Assembly (NCBI RefSeq): GCF_024137025.1
Contig: NZ_JAMYJR010000021.1
Coordinates: 186,001-250,000 of the forward strand
DNA: 64,000 bases
Reading direction: 5' to 3'
Source of the DNA: Paractinoplanes aksuensis
GTDB lineage: Bacteria; Actinomycetota; Actinomycetes; Mycobacteriales; Micromonosporaceae
Part shown: piece after piece, positions 50,902 through 59,130 of the stretch
How positions within the stretch are numbered: position 1 is the first letter of the stretch
How the letters are laid out: each line of letters starts with the position of its first letter
The notes under the pieces: model-generated
The model's database searches: none
What the model was told of the DNA's origin: nothing
What the model saw: the letters and a program-made list of their open reading frames with translations, nothing else
Program-made: the position numbers and the translations under genes

Positions 50902-51927
50902 ATGGCTGGCGTCATCCCGATCGGGCTGGACATCGGCACGTCCTCCATCCGGGCCGTCGAGGTCCGCCGGGGCAAGGACGACTACACGTTGTCCAACTTC
51001 GGTCAGGTGCCGCTGCCGCCCGGCGCTGTCACCGGCGGGGTGGTCCAGGACCCGGTGATGGTCACCTCGGCCCTGAAGCAGCTCTGGGCGGCCTGCAAGT
51101 TCGGCACCAAGAACGTCAACCTCGGCGTGACCAACCCGCAGCTCGTGGTGCGCGAGATGGCGGTGTCCAACCTGCCCGCCAAAGAGATGCGCCAGGCCCT
51201 GCCGTTCCAGGTCAAGGATGCGCTGCCGCTGGCCGTCGAGCGCTCGCTGCTCGACTTCTATCCGCTCGAGGAGCCGGGCGACAACCCGACCGTGCGCGGG
51301 CTGCTCATCGCCATGCCCAAAGAGGCCGTACTGGGCGCGGTCGGCGCCGTCGAGAAGGCCGGCCTGCACGTCAAGGGGGTCGACCTGGCGTCGTTCGCCC
51401 TGCTGCGGGCTGCCTCCCGGCTGGACACCCAGATCGAGGCCATCGTCGACATCGGCCTCGACGTGACCAGCCTGGTCGTGCACGCCGACGGCGAGCCGCT
51501 GATCGTGCGGACCGTCCCGCGCGGCGGTCAGGAGATCACCGACAGCATCGCCACCCGCCTCGGCATCCCCCAGCCTGAGGCCGAGGAGCTCAAGTGCCGG
51601 TACGGCCTGCACGGCGACGGCCGGCCGGACGGCGTGGACGCCGCCGAGGAGGCGGTCCGCCCGCTGGTCAGCGAGCTGCGCAGCTCGTTCACCTACCTCG
51701 CCTCGAGCGAGCGGCACCTGCAGGTGACCCGGCTCGCCCTGTGCGGCGGCAGCGCGCTCATGCCCGGCCTGGCCGAGCACCTGCAGAACCAACTGCGGAT
51801 CACCGTCATGTACGCCGACAGCGCCAGCCGCCTGAGGGACACGCGCAAGGGCCGCGAGCGCGGCTTCGACAGTTTCGTGCCCTCGGCCGCGGTGTCGATC
51901 GGCCTGACCCTGGGAGCGGCAGCCTGA
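50902..51927 (+). CDS. pilM: Pilus assembly ATPase-like protein PilM
   Basis: 341 residues of the actin/FtsA-like fold: IGLDIGTSSIRAVEVRRGK (phosphate 1), VDIGLDVTSLVVHADGEP (phosphate 2), and LCGGSALMPGLAEHLQN (adenosine motif). PilM binds the cytoplasmic tail of PilN and links the ATPases to the alignment complex. GGAAGGAG precedes the ATG. Its stop overlaps the pilN start (TGATG), so the two are translationally coupled. Confidence 0.94.
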   Translation: MAGVIPIGLDIGTSSIRAVEVRRGKDDYTLSNFGQVPLPPGAVTGGVVQDPVMVTSALKQLWAACKFGTKNVNLGVTNPQLVVREMAVSNLPAKEMRQALPFQVKDALPLAVERSLLDFYPLEEPGDNPTVRGLLIAMPKEAVLGAVGAVEKAGLHVKGVDLASFALLRAASRLDTQIEAIVDIGLDVTSLVVHADGEPLIVRTVPRGGQEITDSIATRLGIPQPEAEELKCRYGLHGDGRPDGVDAAEEAVRPLVSELRSSFTYLASSERHLQVTRLALCGGSALMPGLAEHLQNQLRITVMYADSASRLRDTRKGRERGFDSFVPSAAVSIGLTLGAAA

Positions 51928-52628
51928 TGACCACCACTCAAACCGCCCTGATGCCGGTCGACCCGGCGGTCTCCCCTGCGCAGGCGGCGCGGATCCTGAC
52001 GATCCGGGCCAACCTGCTGCCGGAGGAGATCCGGGCCGGGCGCAGCGCCCGCCGCACCCGGTTCGCGCTGATCGGTGCCGTGGTCGCGGTCATCGCCGGG
52101 CTGGGCGGCTGGTACGCCTACGCGGTGCACCAGGTCGACACGGCCCACGACAACCTGACCATGGCCACCGACCAGGTGCGGCGGGTGCAGAACGAGAAGA
52201 AGAAGTACTCCGGGGTGACCGCCACGATCAACGACGTCAAGACGGTCCAGAACGATCTCAAGTCGCTGCTGGCGACCGACCTGCCGTGGGCCACGACCAT
52301 GGACCGGCTGCGCTCGGACGCCAAGGCCACCGACGTCGTGATCGACGGCCTCTCCGGCACTATGGCCGACGGGGCCGCCACCACGCCGGCCACCGGCGCC
52401 ACGAGCGCGGCCGTCGCGACCTTCTCGATCACCGGCACGGCCCCCGACAAGAAGCACGTGGCCGAGTATCTGGACCGGCTGGCCACCATGCCCGGCTTCA
52501 CCGACCCCTACCTGGTGACCACCGCCCAGGAGGACACCACCAAGGTCACGTACTCGCTGACCGTCAAGGTCACCTCGGCCGCCCTGTGCGGACGGTTCAC
52601 CACCGCCTGCAAGACCGGGGGCAACTGA
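51927..52628 (+). CDS. pilN: Pilus alignment protein PilN
   Basis: 233 residues. An N-terminal cytoplasmic segment with INLLP-like ILTIRANLLPEEIRAGR (the PilM-binding motif) is followed by one membrane helix (FALIGAVVAVIAGLGGWYAY), a coiled coil and a ferredoxin-like periplasmic/extracytoplasmic domain. The start and stop overlap pilM and pilO by one base in TGATG junctions. Assigned by layout and position; overall sequence identity in this family is low. Confidence 0.88.
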   Translation: MTTTQTALMPVDPAVSPAQAARILTIRANLLPEEIRAGRSARRTRFALIGAVVAVIAGLGGWYAYAVHQVDTAHDNLTMATDQVRRVQNEKKKYSGVTATINDVKTVQNDLKSLLATDLPWATTMDRLRSDAKATDVVIDGLSGTMADGAATTPATGATSAAVATFSITGTAPDKKHVAEYLDRLATMPGFTDPYLVTTAQEDTTKVTYSLTVKVTSAALCGRFTTACKTGGN

Positions 52629-53230
52629 TGGAGGCCCGCCGCACCGACCGGATCTGGCTCATCGGCGGCATGGTGGCCATCGTCATCCTCGTCGCCGCGG
52701 CCTGGCTGCTCGCCGTCTCGCCCAAGTACGCCGAGGCCGACGAGGTGCAGGCCGAGGCCGACGACACCACCATCCAGCTGACGTCGCTGCGCAAGGAGGT
52801 GGCCGCGCTCAAGGAGCAGAACGAGAAGAAGGCCACCTATCAGGCTCAGCTCGACACGCTCGTGACGAACCTGCCCGAGACGTACGGCATGCCGGTCTTC
52901 CTGCGTTCGCTCCAGGACGCCGGCGCCGCCACCGCGGTCGAGGTCAGCGATCTCAGCGTGGGCGGCGCGGTCGCTTCGGACAAGACTGCCACCGCGCTCG
53001 AGATGCCGCTCTCGATGAACGTCAAGGGCACCATCACCGACGTCAGCAAGTTCATCGTGCGGCTGCAGCAGACGCAGAACCGGGCCGTGCTGCTGAACGC
53101 GGTCACCGTCTCCGACGAGGACGCGGACGAGAAGGTCGTGGCCAACCTGACCTTGACCGCCTTCTGCACCAAGAACGACCTCGCGGACAGCGCCAAGGCC
53201 GACCGGACGGACATGTGCATCACGACGTGA
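52628..53230 (+). CDS. pilO: Pilus alignment protein PilO
   Basis: 200 residues: a single N-terminal membrane helix (IWLIGGMVAIVILVAAAWLL), a coiled coil (EVAALKEQNEKKATYQAQLD) and an extracytoplasmic ferredoxin-like domain (LEMPLSMNVKGTITDVSKF), as in PilO, the partner of PilN. The family is weakly conserved; the position after pilM-pilN makes the call firm. A perfect hairpin terminator starts five bases after the stop, ending the pil operon. No PilQ/PilP follows, as expected in a monoderm. Confidence 0.88.
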   Translation: MEARRTDRIWLIGGMVAIVILVAAAWLLAVSPKYAEADEVQAEADDTTIQLTSLRKEVAALKEQNEKKATYQAQLDTLVTNLPETYGMPVFLRSLQDAGAATAVEVSDLSVGGAVASDKTATALEMPLSMNVKGTITDVSKFIVRLQQTQNRAVLLNAVTVSDEDADEKVVANLTLTAFCTKNDLADSAKADRTDMCITT

Positions 53231-53234
53231 CGAC

Positions 53235-53258
53235 GGCCACCGGGTGAACCCGGTGGCC
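53235..53258 (+). terminator. Terminator of the pil operon
   Basis: GGCCACCGGGT (53235-53245) pairs perfectly with ACCCGGTGGCC (53248-53258) across two bases, just after the pilO stop. Confidence 0.85.
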
Positions 53259-53286
53259 GGGGAGCGCACTCCATTGTCACCCTGAG

Positions 53287-53292
53287 TACTCT
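53287..53292 (+). promoter_or_regulatory. -10 element of a probable leaderless promoter
   Basis: TACTCT ends six bases before the ATG of the GntR gene. No well-spaced -35 element. Confidence 0.5.
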
Positions 53293-53298
53293 GCCCGT

Positions 53299-53952
53299 AT
53301 GTCATACGCGGTCCCACCGACCCGTACCGCAGCGGTCGTCCGCCAGCTGCGCAACGAGATCGTCACCGGCGAGCTGTCCCCGGGCACGCTCATCAAGGAC
53401 GCCGAACTCGCTGCCCGCCTCGGTGTCAGCATCACTCCCGTACGCGAAGCCATCGCTCAGCTCAGCGTCGAGGGCCTGATCGACATCGCGCCCAACCGCA
53501 CCCGGCACGTCACCAAGGTCACCCAGAAGAACGCGCTCGAGCTGATCGACGTGATGAGCGTGCTGGCCTGCGCCGGCTTCGAGTGGGGCGTCGACAACCT
53601 CACCGAGACGCACATCGACCTGCTGCGCCAGCGCCAGTCCGAGTTCGTCGAGGCCCTGGCCGCGGGCAACGTGCTGGCGGCCGGGGCGGCCGGCGCCGAC
53701 TTCAGCTCGATCATCATCCTGGCCAGCGGCAACCGTGAGCTGCAGTCCATGGTGGACCTGGTCGTGGCGCGCACCATGCGCATACTGGCCATGACGGCCG
53801 AGAGCGATCTGTGGAAAACCTGGATCGAGGGGCACGACGCGATCCTGCGGCTGCTCGTCGAGGGTGACCGCAAGGGCGCGCTCGCCCGCTACCGCCAGAT
53901 CTACGTCGACTACCGCAGTCAGGTCGAGGGCGAACTCTTCCTCGACAAGTAA
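53299..53952 (+). CDS. GntR-family (FadR/FCD-type) regulator
   Basis: 217 residues: winged HTH at about 10-75 (RTAAVVRQLRNEIVTGELSP, LAARLGVSITPVREAIAQL, SVEGLIDIAPNRTRHV) and an FCD-like helical domain behind it, which usually binds organic acids through a metal. Only some metal ligands of FCD domains are obvious (the His in WIEGHDAIL), so ligand binding is uncertain. A leaderless-type promoter lies just upstream and the gene is bounded by hairpins on both sides. Its target is not evident; it lies next to the pil operon but is transcribed separately. Confidence 0.88.
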   Translation: MSYAVPPTRTAAVVRQLRNEIVTGELSPGTLIKDAELAARLGVSITPVREAIAQLSVEGLIDIAPNRTRHVTKVTQKNALELIDVMSVLACAGFEWGVDNLTETHIDLLRQRQSEFVEALAAGNVLAAGAAGADFSSIIILASGNRELQSMVDLVVARTMRILAMTAESDLWKTWIEGHDAILRLLVEGDRKGALARYRQIYVDYRSQVEGELFLDK

Positions 53953-53961
53953 CCCTTCCCC

Positions 53962-54002
53962 CGGCGCCGGCCCGCTTCGCGTACGCGGAGTAGCCGGCGC
54001 CG
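53962..54002 (+). terminator. Hairpin after the GntR gene
   Basis: CGGCGCCGGC (53962-53971) pairs with GCCGGCGCCG (53993-54002), ten bases past the stop. Confidence 0.6.
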
Positions 54003-54131
54003 CCGTCTGTCCGGGCTCGCTCCGCGTACGCGAGATGGGCGTGCGAATCGCAACCGGCCCGCAACCGTGACCTTCCTCTCGCCCCGCCCCGTCCCGCCGA
54101 TGGGCGAGGTGTCCGACGGAAGGGACACCGC

Positions 54132-54506
54132 ATGAGCACCGACCTGATCCTCGTGGCCGAGGACGACAGCGACATCCGCGACCTGCTGACCGTGACGCTG
54201 GAGTCCGCCGGCTTCCGGACCGTCGCCGCCAAGGACGGCCACACCGCGGCCCGCATCCTCACCGTGGCCCAGCCGGCCGGCCTGATCACCGACATCCAGA
54301 TGCCGGCGGTCAACGGCCTCGAGCTGTGCCGCCGGGCCCGGCTCGACCCGGCCGGGCGCGCCATGGCGATCGTCGTGATGTCGGCCAACACCCACGCCTA
54401 CGACGCCGACGCCGGGCTGAACGCGGGCGCCGACCGCTACCTGGCCAAACCGCTGTCTCCCCGCCGTCTCGTGGCCGAGATGCGCGACCTGCTCGCCGCC
54501 CGCTGA
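54132..54506 (+). CDS. Single-domain response regulator
   Basis: 124 residues, receiver domain only: acidic pocket LVAEDDSDIRDLL, phosphoacceptor Asp in LITDIQMPAVNG, switch Ser/Thr in IVVMSANTHAY and LAKPLSPRRL with its Lys. There is no output domain, so it acts as a phosphorelay intermediate or by binding a partner, CheY-like. GGAAGGGAC precedes the ATG. A second receiver gene follows after 86 bases; no histidine kinase is in the window. Confidence 0.93.
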   Translation: MSTDLILVAEDDSDIRDLLTVTLESAGFRTVAAKDGHTAARILTVAQPAGLITDIQMPAVNGLELCRRARLDPAGRAMAIVVMSANTHAYDADAGLNAGADRYLAKPLSPRRLVAEMRDLLAAR

Positions 54507-54592
54507 AGTGCTTCGCAGCCGCGAGCGTCTCCGTGCCCACTGAACCGACCGGCCCCCCGCAGCCGTTTCCCGCATCAGGAGGTAGACAGATA

Positions 54593-55051
54593 ATGACCGC
54601 CACGCTCTTCGCCCCGCCCCAGGAAGCCGATGCTTTCACCCGGGCGATGTCCTCGGCCCCGATCACCGCGCCACTGTCCCCGAGCATCCTCATCGCGGAC
54701 GACGACGACGAGGTCCGCGACGTCATCGAGTACCGCCTGCAGGTGGCCGGCTACCGCACGCTGACCGCCGACAACGGCCAGTCGGCCCTGAGCCTGGCCA
54801 TCGAGCGCCGCCCGCGCGTGATCATCCTCGACGTCACGATGCCGCAGATCGACGGCCTGACCGTCTGCAACCGACTGCACGCGACCCCCTGCACGGCCGA
54901 GATCCCGGTCCTGATGATCAGCGGCAACTGCGCCGACCAGGACCGCGAGCTGGGCCTGGCCGCCGGCGCCGACGACTACCTGCCCAAGCCCTTCACCTCC
55001 CACGAGATGATGCGCCGGGTGAACTGGCTCCTGCTCTCGGCCGGCCGCTGA
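54593..55051 (+). CDS. Response regulator with short N-terminal extension
   Basis: 152 residues. A receiver domain occupies the last 120 (LIADDDDEVRDVIEYRLQVA, VIILDVTMPQIDG, VLMISGNCADQD, LPKPFTSHEM) after a 30-residue unstructured head. All phosphorylation residues are present and no output domain follows. GGAGG lies about ten bases before the ATG at 54593. Together with the preceding receiver it may belong to a split phosphorelay or a GGDEF/PP2C pathway. Confidence 0.92.
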   Translation: MTATLFAPPQEADAFTRAMSSAPITAPLSPSILIADDDDEVRDVIEYRLQVAGYRTLTADNGQSALSLAIERRPRVIILDVTMPQIDGLTVCNRLHATPCTAEIPVLMISGNCADQDRELGLAAGADDYLPKPFTSHEMMRRVNWLLLSAGR

Positions 55052-55077
55052 GACACCGCCCGCGCCGTCGTGTCGAT

Positions 55078-55512
55078 ATGGTCGACCGGTGGCAGCCTGG
55101 TGGTCGAGGAAGGACCCGCTCGAACCTGAACGAGAGGCAGCGGGACAACCTTCAAGCAGTCGACGACGGCCGGTCGTCCTCGCTCGATCTGGCCACTCTG
55201 AAGGCGCTCGTCTCCGCCGCCGGCCTGTCGGACGGTCTTCGCCGCGCTGTGCGGCCGGACGCGGGCATCTACAAGCCGCTCGACCGGCTGGCCCACGTCG
55301 AGTACTGGGAGCGCCAGAAGTCCGATCTCGATCAGGCGATGCGCCGCGTCGGGCAGGAGAACCTGCACGGCCTTCGCGACGACCTCGATCTGTACGAGAA
55401 GATCCGCAACACGATGGCCGGCCTCCTCGATGTGCTGCGCGACATGAACACGCCGCAGCACGACGTGGACCAGCTGGCCCGGGCGATCGAGGAGCGACTA
55501 GACCGCGATTAG
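55078..55512 (+). CDS. Hypothetical helical protein
   Basis: 144 residues, no family recognised. From about residue 18 it is charged and helical (LNERQRDNLQAVDDGRSSSL, ATLKALVSAAGL, EYWERQKSDLDQAMRRVGQ, DLDLYEKIRNTMAGLLDVLR), coiled-coil-like. The first 17 residues are less gene-like. A GTG at 55089 in another frame starts MAAWWSRKDP and has a TATGGT element six bases upstream, so a start-region frameshift is possible. It converges on the exonuclease gene with a 15-base overlap. Confidence 0.65.
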   Translation: MVDRWQPGGRGRTRSNLNERQRDNLQAVDDGRSSSLDLATLKALVSAAGLSDGLRRAVRPDAGIYKPLDRLAHVEYWERQKSDLDQAMRRVGQENLHGLRDDLDLYEKIRNTMAGLLDVLRDMNTPQHDVDQLARAIEERLDRD

Positions 55513-56073
55513 CGGATGCCCCTGCTCGCGCAGGTGGCGCAGGGCCTCGAGAATCGAGTAGCAGTCGGCGAGGGCGTCGTGCTCGCGGTCGATGCGGTCG
55601 GCCCGGCCCAGCGCGTACGCGAGCCGCCCCGACGACAGCCCCTCGGTCGCCGGCAGCACTGTGTTGAAGTACGTGCGGATGTTGACGAACGGCGGCAGTC
55701 CGCGCTTCGGGGTGCGGCCCTCAGGCACCTGCAACACGAGGTTCTCGCCGAGGATGACCATGTCGTTGCCGTACGAAAGAACGTAGTGCCCGGCGCAGAA
55801 ATCGAGGAACGCGTCGAGCGCATCGGCGAACGGCACCCCGTGCTCGTCGACGGCGGCCTGACTGATACCGGTCAGCTCCTGGAAGTAGTCCGACAGGCCC
55901 GGGTTGTGCCGCGGCCGCACGAGCTGGTTGAACTCGCCCGTGACGAGCAGGTGGGCCGAGTCGACGCGCAGCGCCCCGATCTGCACGACCTCGCGGAACT
56001 CGCCCGGCCCGGACCAGCCGCGCTCCTGCGAGCCGGCCCACGCCGTGAACTTCAGATCCAGAATGACGATCAC
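55498..56073 (-). CDS. DnaQ-like (KapD-type) 3'-5' exonuclease, altered active site
   Basis: 191 residues of the DEDDh fold: MIVILDLKFTAW (ExoI), a motif II region around GNDMVILGENLVL, and DREHDALADCYSILEALRHL (ExoIII, with His and Asp). In active enzymes the first motif reads D-x-E; here it is Asp6-Leu-Lys8, so one metal-binding acid is replaced by lysine, and the protein may be inactive or use other residues. The rest resembles KinA-inhibitor KapD and related exonucleases. GTG start at 56073. Confidence 0.82.
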   Translation of the reverse strand: MIVILDLKFTAWAGSQERGWSGPGEFREVVQIGALRVDSAHLLVTGEFNQLVRPRHNPGLSDYFQELTGISQAAVDEHGVPFADALDAFLDFCAGHYVLSYGNDMVILGENLVLQVPEGRTPKRGLPPFVNIRTYFNTVLPATEGLSSGRLAYALGRADRIDREHDALADCYSILEALRHLREQGHPLIAV

Positions 56074-56271
56074 GAGCCGAACCTACTTGATCTTTGTGCC
56101 CGGGCCGGGGCCCGACAGACGGCGGCCACGGCAACATTCCTCATCATCCGGCTGAAGCCCCACGGCGTACCGGCTGGCCGCCATCGGGGTTTTGCAGTTG
56201 GCAGGAATGCCGGCCCGGGCCGGAAGGACGACCGTGGGCGGTGAGGAAGTCCTTCGAACGGGAGTGGACCG

Positions 56272-56745
56272 ATGACCGATCACGTGATGCCGGTGGGTTC
56301 GCATGCGATGGGACGCGACGTCTCAGTGACTCAACGGGTGCTGGCCGTGGTGACCGCGGCACTGCTGGGCGTCGATGCCTATGTGCATCTGCACGACGCC
56401 GCCCCGTACGACCAGTTCCGCTCGTCGGTGATGAGCGAGGGCACGCTGTTCCGCATTCAGGGAATCGTCGCGATCGTGGTCGCGCTGGCGCTGCTGGCCT
56501 GGCCGCGCGTGCTCACCTGGGTCGTGGCGCTGCTGGTGGCGGGCAGCGCAGCCGTGGCGGTGACGCTCTACACGTACGTCGATGTGGGCCAATTGGGCCC
56601 GCTGCCGAACCTGTACGAGAACACGTGGAGCGCCCCCGGCAAAGCCCTCTCGGCCGTCGCGGAAACGCTGGCGGCACTGGTCGCCGTCGCCGGCCTCGTG
56701 CTCGCCCTGCGGGCGCGTTCAGCGCGACGGGCCCACCGTCAGTAG
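56272..56745 (+). CDS. Hypothetical four-helix membrane protein
   Basis: 157 residues with four membrane helices (VLAVVTAALLGVDAYVHL, GIVAIVVALALLAWP, VLTWVVALLVAGSAAVAVTL, VAETLAALVAVAGLVLAL). The His residues in helix 1 (DAYVHLHDA) and the Tyr-rich loop are reminiscent of DoxX-like or copper/heme-associated small membrane proteins, but no assignment is safe. Its end overlaps the convergent transglycosylase gene by seven bases. Confidence 0.7.
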   Translation: MTDHVMPVGSHAMGRDVSVTQRVLAVVTAALLGVDAYVHLHDAAPYDQFRSSVMSEGTLFRIQGIVAIVVALALLAWPRVLTWVVALLVAGSAAVAVTLYTYVDVGQLGPLPNLYENTWSAPGKALSAVAETLAALVAVAGLVLALRARSARRAHRQ

Positions 56746-57431
56746 TGACCGTTGTTCTGGAAGTAGTTCCAGGCGCCGCACGGCGTGTCGTAGCGGCCCT
56801 TCACGTAGCCCAGACCCCATTTGATCTGGGTGGCGGGATTGGTCTTCCAGTCGGCGCCGGCCGAGGCCATCTTCCGGCCCGGCAGGGCCTGCGGAATGCC
56901 GTACGCGCCGGAGCTGCGGTTCTCGGCCTTGTAGTTCCAACCACTCTCGTGTTTCCACAGTTTGTCGAGGCAGGGGAACTCGGCGATCGGGAAGCCCTTG
57001 TCCAGCATCAGCGCGCAGCCGATCTCGCGACTGCCCGAGTATTCGTTGCAGGACGAGGGAATCGGGCCGTTGAACTTGACCGGGCCGGACGTTTCCTGCT
57101 TCTTGCGTTCGGTGGCCGCCTTCTTGTCGGCGGCCACCTTCGTCTCGAGTTTGTGCGCGCGGCCGGCGGCGGCTTTGGCGGCCGTCGCCGCCTTGGCCGC
57201 GGCAGCGCCCTCGGCCTCACGCTTCCAGGCGCGGGCCGCGGCGTGCCGGGCCTCGTGCTGCTTGAGCAACTGAATGTCCAGGTCGGCCTGCTCGGCGCCG
57301 GCCAGCGCGACCCCGGCCGGCTCGGTCTGGCGGCCCTGACCCAGATAGATCCCGGCGATCAATCCCGCGACCAGCACGCCGACCGACAGAACGCGCACAC
57401 CCACGCGGCTCCAGAGCCGATTCACGAGCAT
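56739..57431 (-). CDS. Secreted transglycosylase-like protein
   Basis: 230 residues: an N-terminal signal/anchor helix (VLSVGVLVAGLIAGIYLGQG), an Ala/Lys-rich coiled coil of about 60 residues, and a lysozyme-like C-terminal domain (LWKHESGWNYKAENRSSGAY, GIPQALPG, QIKWGLGYVKGRYDTPCGAW) with the catalytic Glu in HESGWN. The fold matches actinobacterial Slt-like/Rpf-related peptidoglycan lyases that act outside the membrane on the cell wall. Two or three Cys may form disulfides. The alanine-lysine region probably spans wall polymers. Confidence 0.88.
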   Translation of the reverse strand: MLVNRLWSRVGVRVLSVGVLVAGLIAGIYLGQGRQTEPAGVALAGAEQADLDIQLLKQHEARHAAARAWKREAEGAAAAKAATAAKAAAGRAHKLETKVAADKKAATERKKQETSGPVKFNGPIPSSCNEYSGSREIGCALMLDKGFPIAEFPCLDKLWKHESGWNYKAENRSSGAYGIPQALPGRKMASAGADWKTNPATQIKWGLGYVKGRYDTPCGAWNYFQNNGHY

Positions 57432-57536
57432 CCCTTTCGTCAGTTGCTCGGAACACCCTGGCGTACCGCGCCCGCGAAGGCAACAGCGCGCTGGACCCGG
57501 TCAGAAAATGACCGCTATCACAGTGATGATGGACGT

Positions 57537-58013
57537 ATGAAAAACCCGAACGGTAAGCACTCGGTGACTCCTTATGTAGCAGCCAAGGGCGCCGAACGTT
57601 TTCTCGCCTTTGTCGAAGCGGCTTTCGCGACCGAGCCGGCCCGGAAGGTCCTCAACCCGGACGGCACGGTCGGTCACGCCGAGGTGCGGATCGGCGACTC
57701 GACCGTGATGGCGTTCGACGCCGATCCGCACTGGCCCGACATGCCGGCGCTACTGAGCGTCTATGTCGAGGACGTGGACGCTGTGTTCGCCCGCGCGGTC
57801 GAGGCCGGCGCCACCGTGGTCACCGAGATCTTCACCTCGCGCATCGTCGGGGATCGGGGCGGCCGCCTGCGCGACCCGGACGGCAACATCTGGTGGGTGC
57901 AGACCCCCGTCGCCGAGCCCGACCTGGGCGCCTTCGACGACCCGGCGGAATTGGCGATCATGCAGACGGCTCAGCGCTCGTTCGCCGACGAGATGGGCCG
58001 CCGAGCCCGGTAA
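57537..58013 (+). CDS. VOC (PhnB-like) protein
   Basis: 158 residues of the vicinal-oxygen-chelate fold: HSVTPYVAAKGAERFLAFVE, GHAEVRIGDSTVMAFDA, and LLSVYVEDVDAVFARAVEAG with GGRLRDPDGNIWWVQTP. It resembles PhnB/3-demethylubiquinone-9 methyltransferase-like members. Metal ligand His and Glu positions are only partly kept, so catalytic activity is uncertain. It overlaps the end of the convergent membrane gene by 43 bases. Confidence 0.85.
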   Translation: MKNPNGKHSVTPYVAAKGAERFLAFVEAAFATEPARKVLNPDGTVGHAEVRIGDSTVMAFDADPHWPDMPALLSVYVEDVDAVFARAVEAGATVVTEIFTSRIVGDRGGRLRDPDGNIWWVQTPVAEPDLGAFDDPAELAIMQTAQRSFADEMGRRAR

Positions 58014-58516
58014 CTGAACGCCACGATGCCGTCGATCACGACCACTAGGGTCCACAGGCGGAAGGTGGCCCACAGCGACATGGTGCGTTCGGCGTCGCCG
58101 ACGAGCGCGGCGAAGAGCACCAGGATCAACCCCGCGATTCCGTACGCCATGAGGTGCCGGAGCCACATGCGGCGCTCATGCGAAGCCCGTTCGTGGGTAC
58201 CCTTCGCGGGCAGCGGAGTGGGCGGCGGGCCGCCCGCGAACCGGTGCGCGAACCGCTGATCGGCCCAGCCCAGCATGCGATGACCGAAGGCCACCGACAC
58301 GCCCAGATAGACCGCGGCCAGCGCGTGCCCGAGCGACGCCTCGCCACCCGATCGCAAATCGATGACCGAGAAGGCCAGCAGCGCCACGTCGACCAGCGGC
58401 ACCGACAGCAGCAGCACCGTGCTGAGCGTCCGAGCCTTGAGCAGATAGCGCGCGGCCAGCCCGGCCACGAGCAGCACCCAGAAGCCGATCTCGCAGGCCA
58501 CAATCGCGACGATCAT
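57971..58516 (-). CDS. Hypothetical membrane protein
   Basis: 181 residues from ATG 58516, which has GGGGG eight bases upstream. Five or six membrane helices: IVAIVACEIGFWVLLVAGLA, VLLLSVPLVDVALLAFSV, LAAVYLGVSVAFGH, LMAYGIAGLILVLFAALVG and WTLVVVIDGIVAFSY, with a charged central loop. No family recognised beyond general similarity to 2TM/DUF-type integral membrane proteins of actinobacteria. It is divergent from a TetR gene, which may regulate it. Confidence 0.75.
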   Translation of the reverse strand: MIVAIVACEIGFWVLLVAGLAARYLLKARTLSTVLLLSVPLVDVALLAFSVIDLRSGGEASLGHALAAVYLGVSVAFGHRMLGWADQRFAHRFAGGPPPTPLPAKGTHERASHERRMWLRHLMAYGIAGLILVLFAALVGDAERTMSLWATFRLWTLVVVIDGIVAFSYRARRPISSANER

Positions 58517-58581
58517 GTGCATCCCCCGTTTTCGCACGGTCGTGTCATAACCTTTGTAACACAGTCGTGCGACAATGAGGG

Positions 58582-59130
58582 GTGCCAAAAATCGTGGACC
58601 ACGCGGCCCGGCGCCAGGAACTGGCGGCCGCGGTCGGGCGCGTCATCGCCCGCGCCGGGGTGGCCGAGGTGTCGATCCGGTCGGTGGCCGCCGAGTCGGG
58701 CTGGTCGTCCGGCGCGCTACGGCACTACTTCGCCACCCGCGGCGAGCTGCTGGCCTTCGCCTGCGAACAGGTCATCGATCAAGTCACCGAGCGCATCACG
58801 GCCCGCCCGCGGCAGGCCGACCCGCGGGCCGACATCCGGTCCATCCTGCTCGAGACCATGCCCGTCGACGAGCCCCGCCGGGCCGAGGCGACCATCGCGT
58901 TCTCGTTCCTCGCGCTCGGCCTGGGCGATCCGGAGCTGGCCCGCGTACACAAACTGCAGTTCACCCGCATGTACGAGTTGTGCCTGAATCTCAGCAGCGG
59001 CGACGAGACCGGCGCCCGGCGCCTGCACGCCCTGGTCGACGGGCTCAGCGTGCACGTGCTGGCCGGCCACCTGACCCCGGCCGAGATGACCGCCGGCCTC
59101 GACGACTACCTGGCCGAGCTCACCTTTTGA
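58582..59130 (+). CDS. TetR-family regulator
   Basis: 182 residues: HTH at about 10-55 (AVGRVIARAGVAEVSIRSV, AAESGWSSGALRHYFATRGE) and a C-terminal TetR_C-type domain (ARRLHALVDGLSVHVLAGHL). The GTG at 58582 lies 65 bases from the divergent membrane protein gene; the spacer contains imperfect inverted GTCGTG/CACGAC-type elements that could be its operator. It converges on the methyltransferase gene with an 11-base overlap. Confidence 0.9.
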   Translation: MPKIVDHAARRQELAAAVGRVIARAGVAEVSIRSVAAESGWSSGALRHYFATRGELLAFACEQVIDQVTERITARPRQADPRADIRSILLETMPVDEPRRAEATIAFSFLALGLGDPELARVHKLQFTRMYELCLNLSSGDETGARRLHALVDGLSVHVLAGHLTPAEMTAGLDDYLAELTF

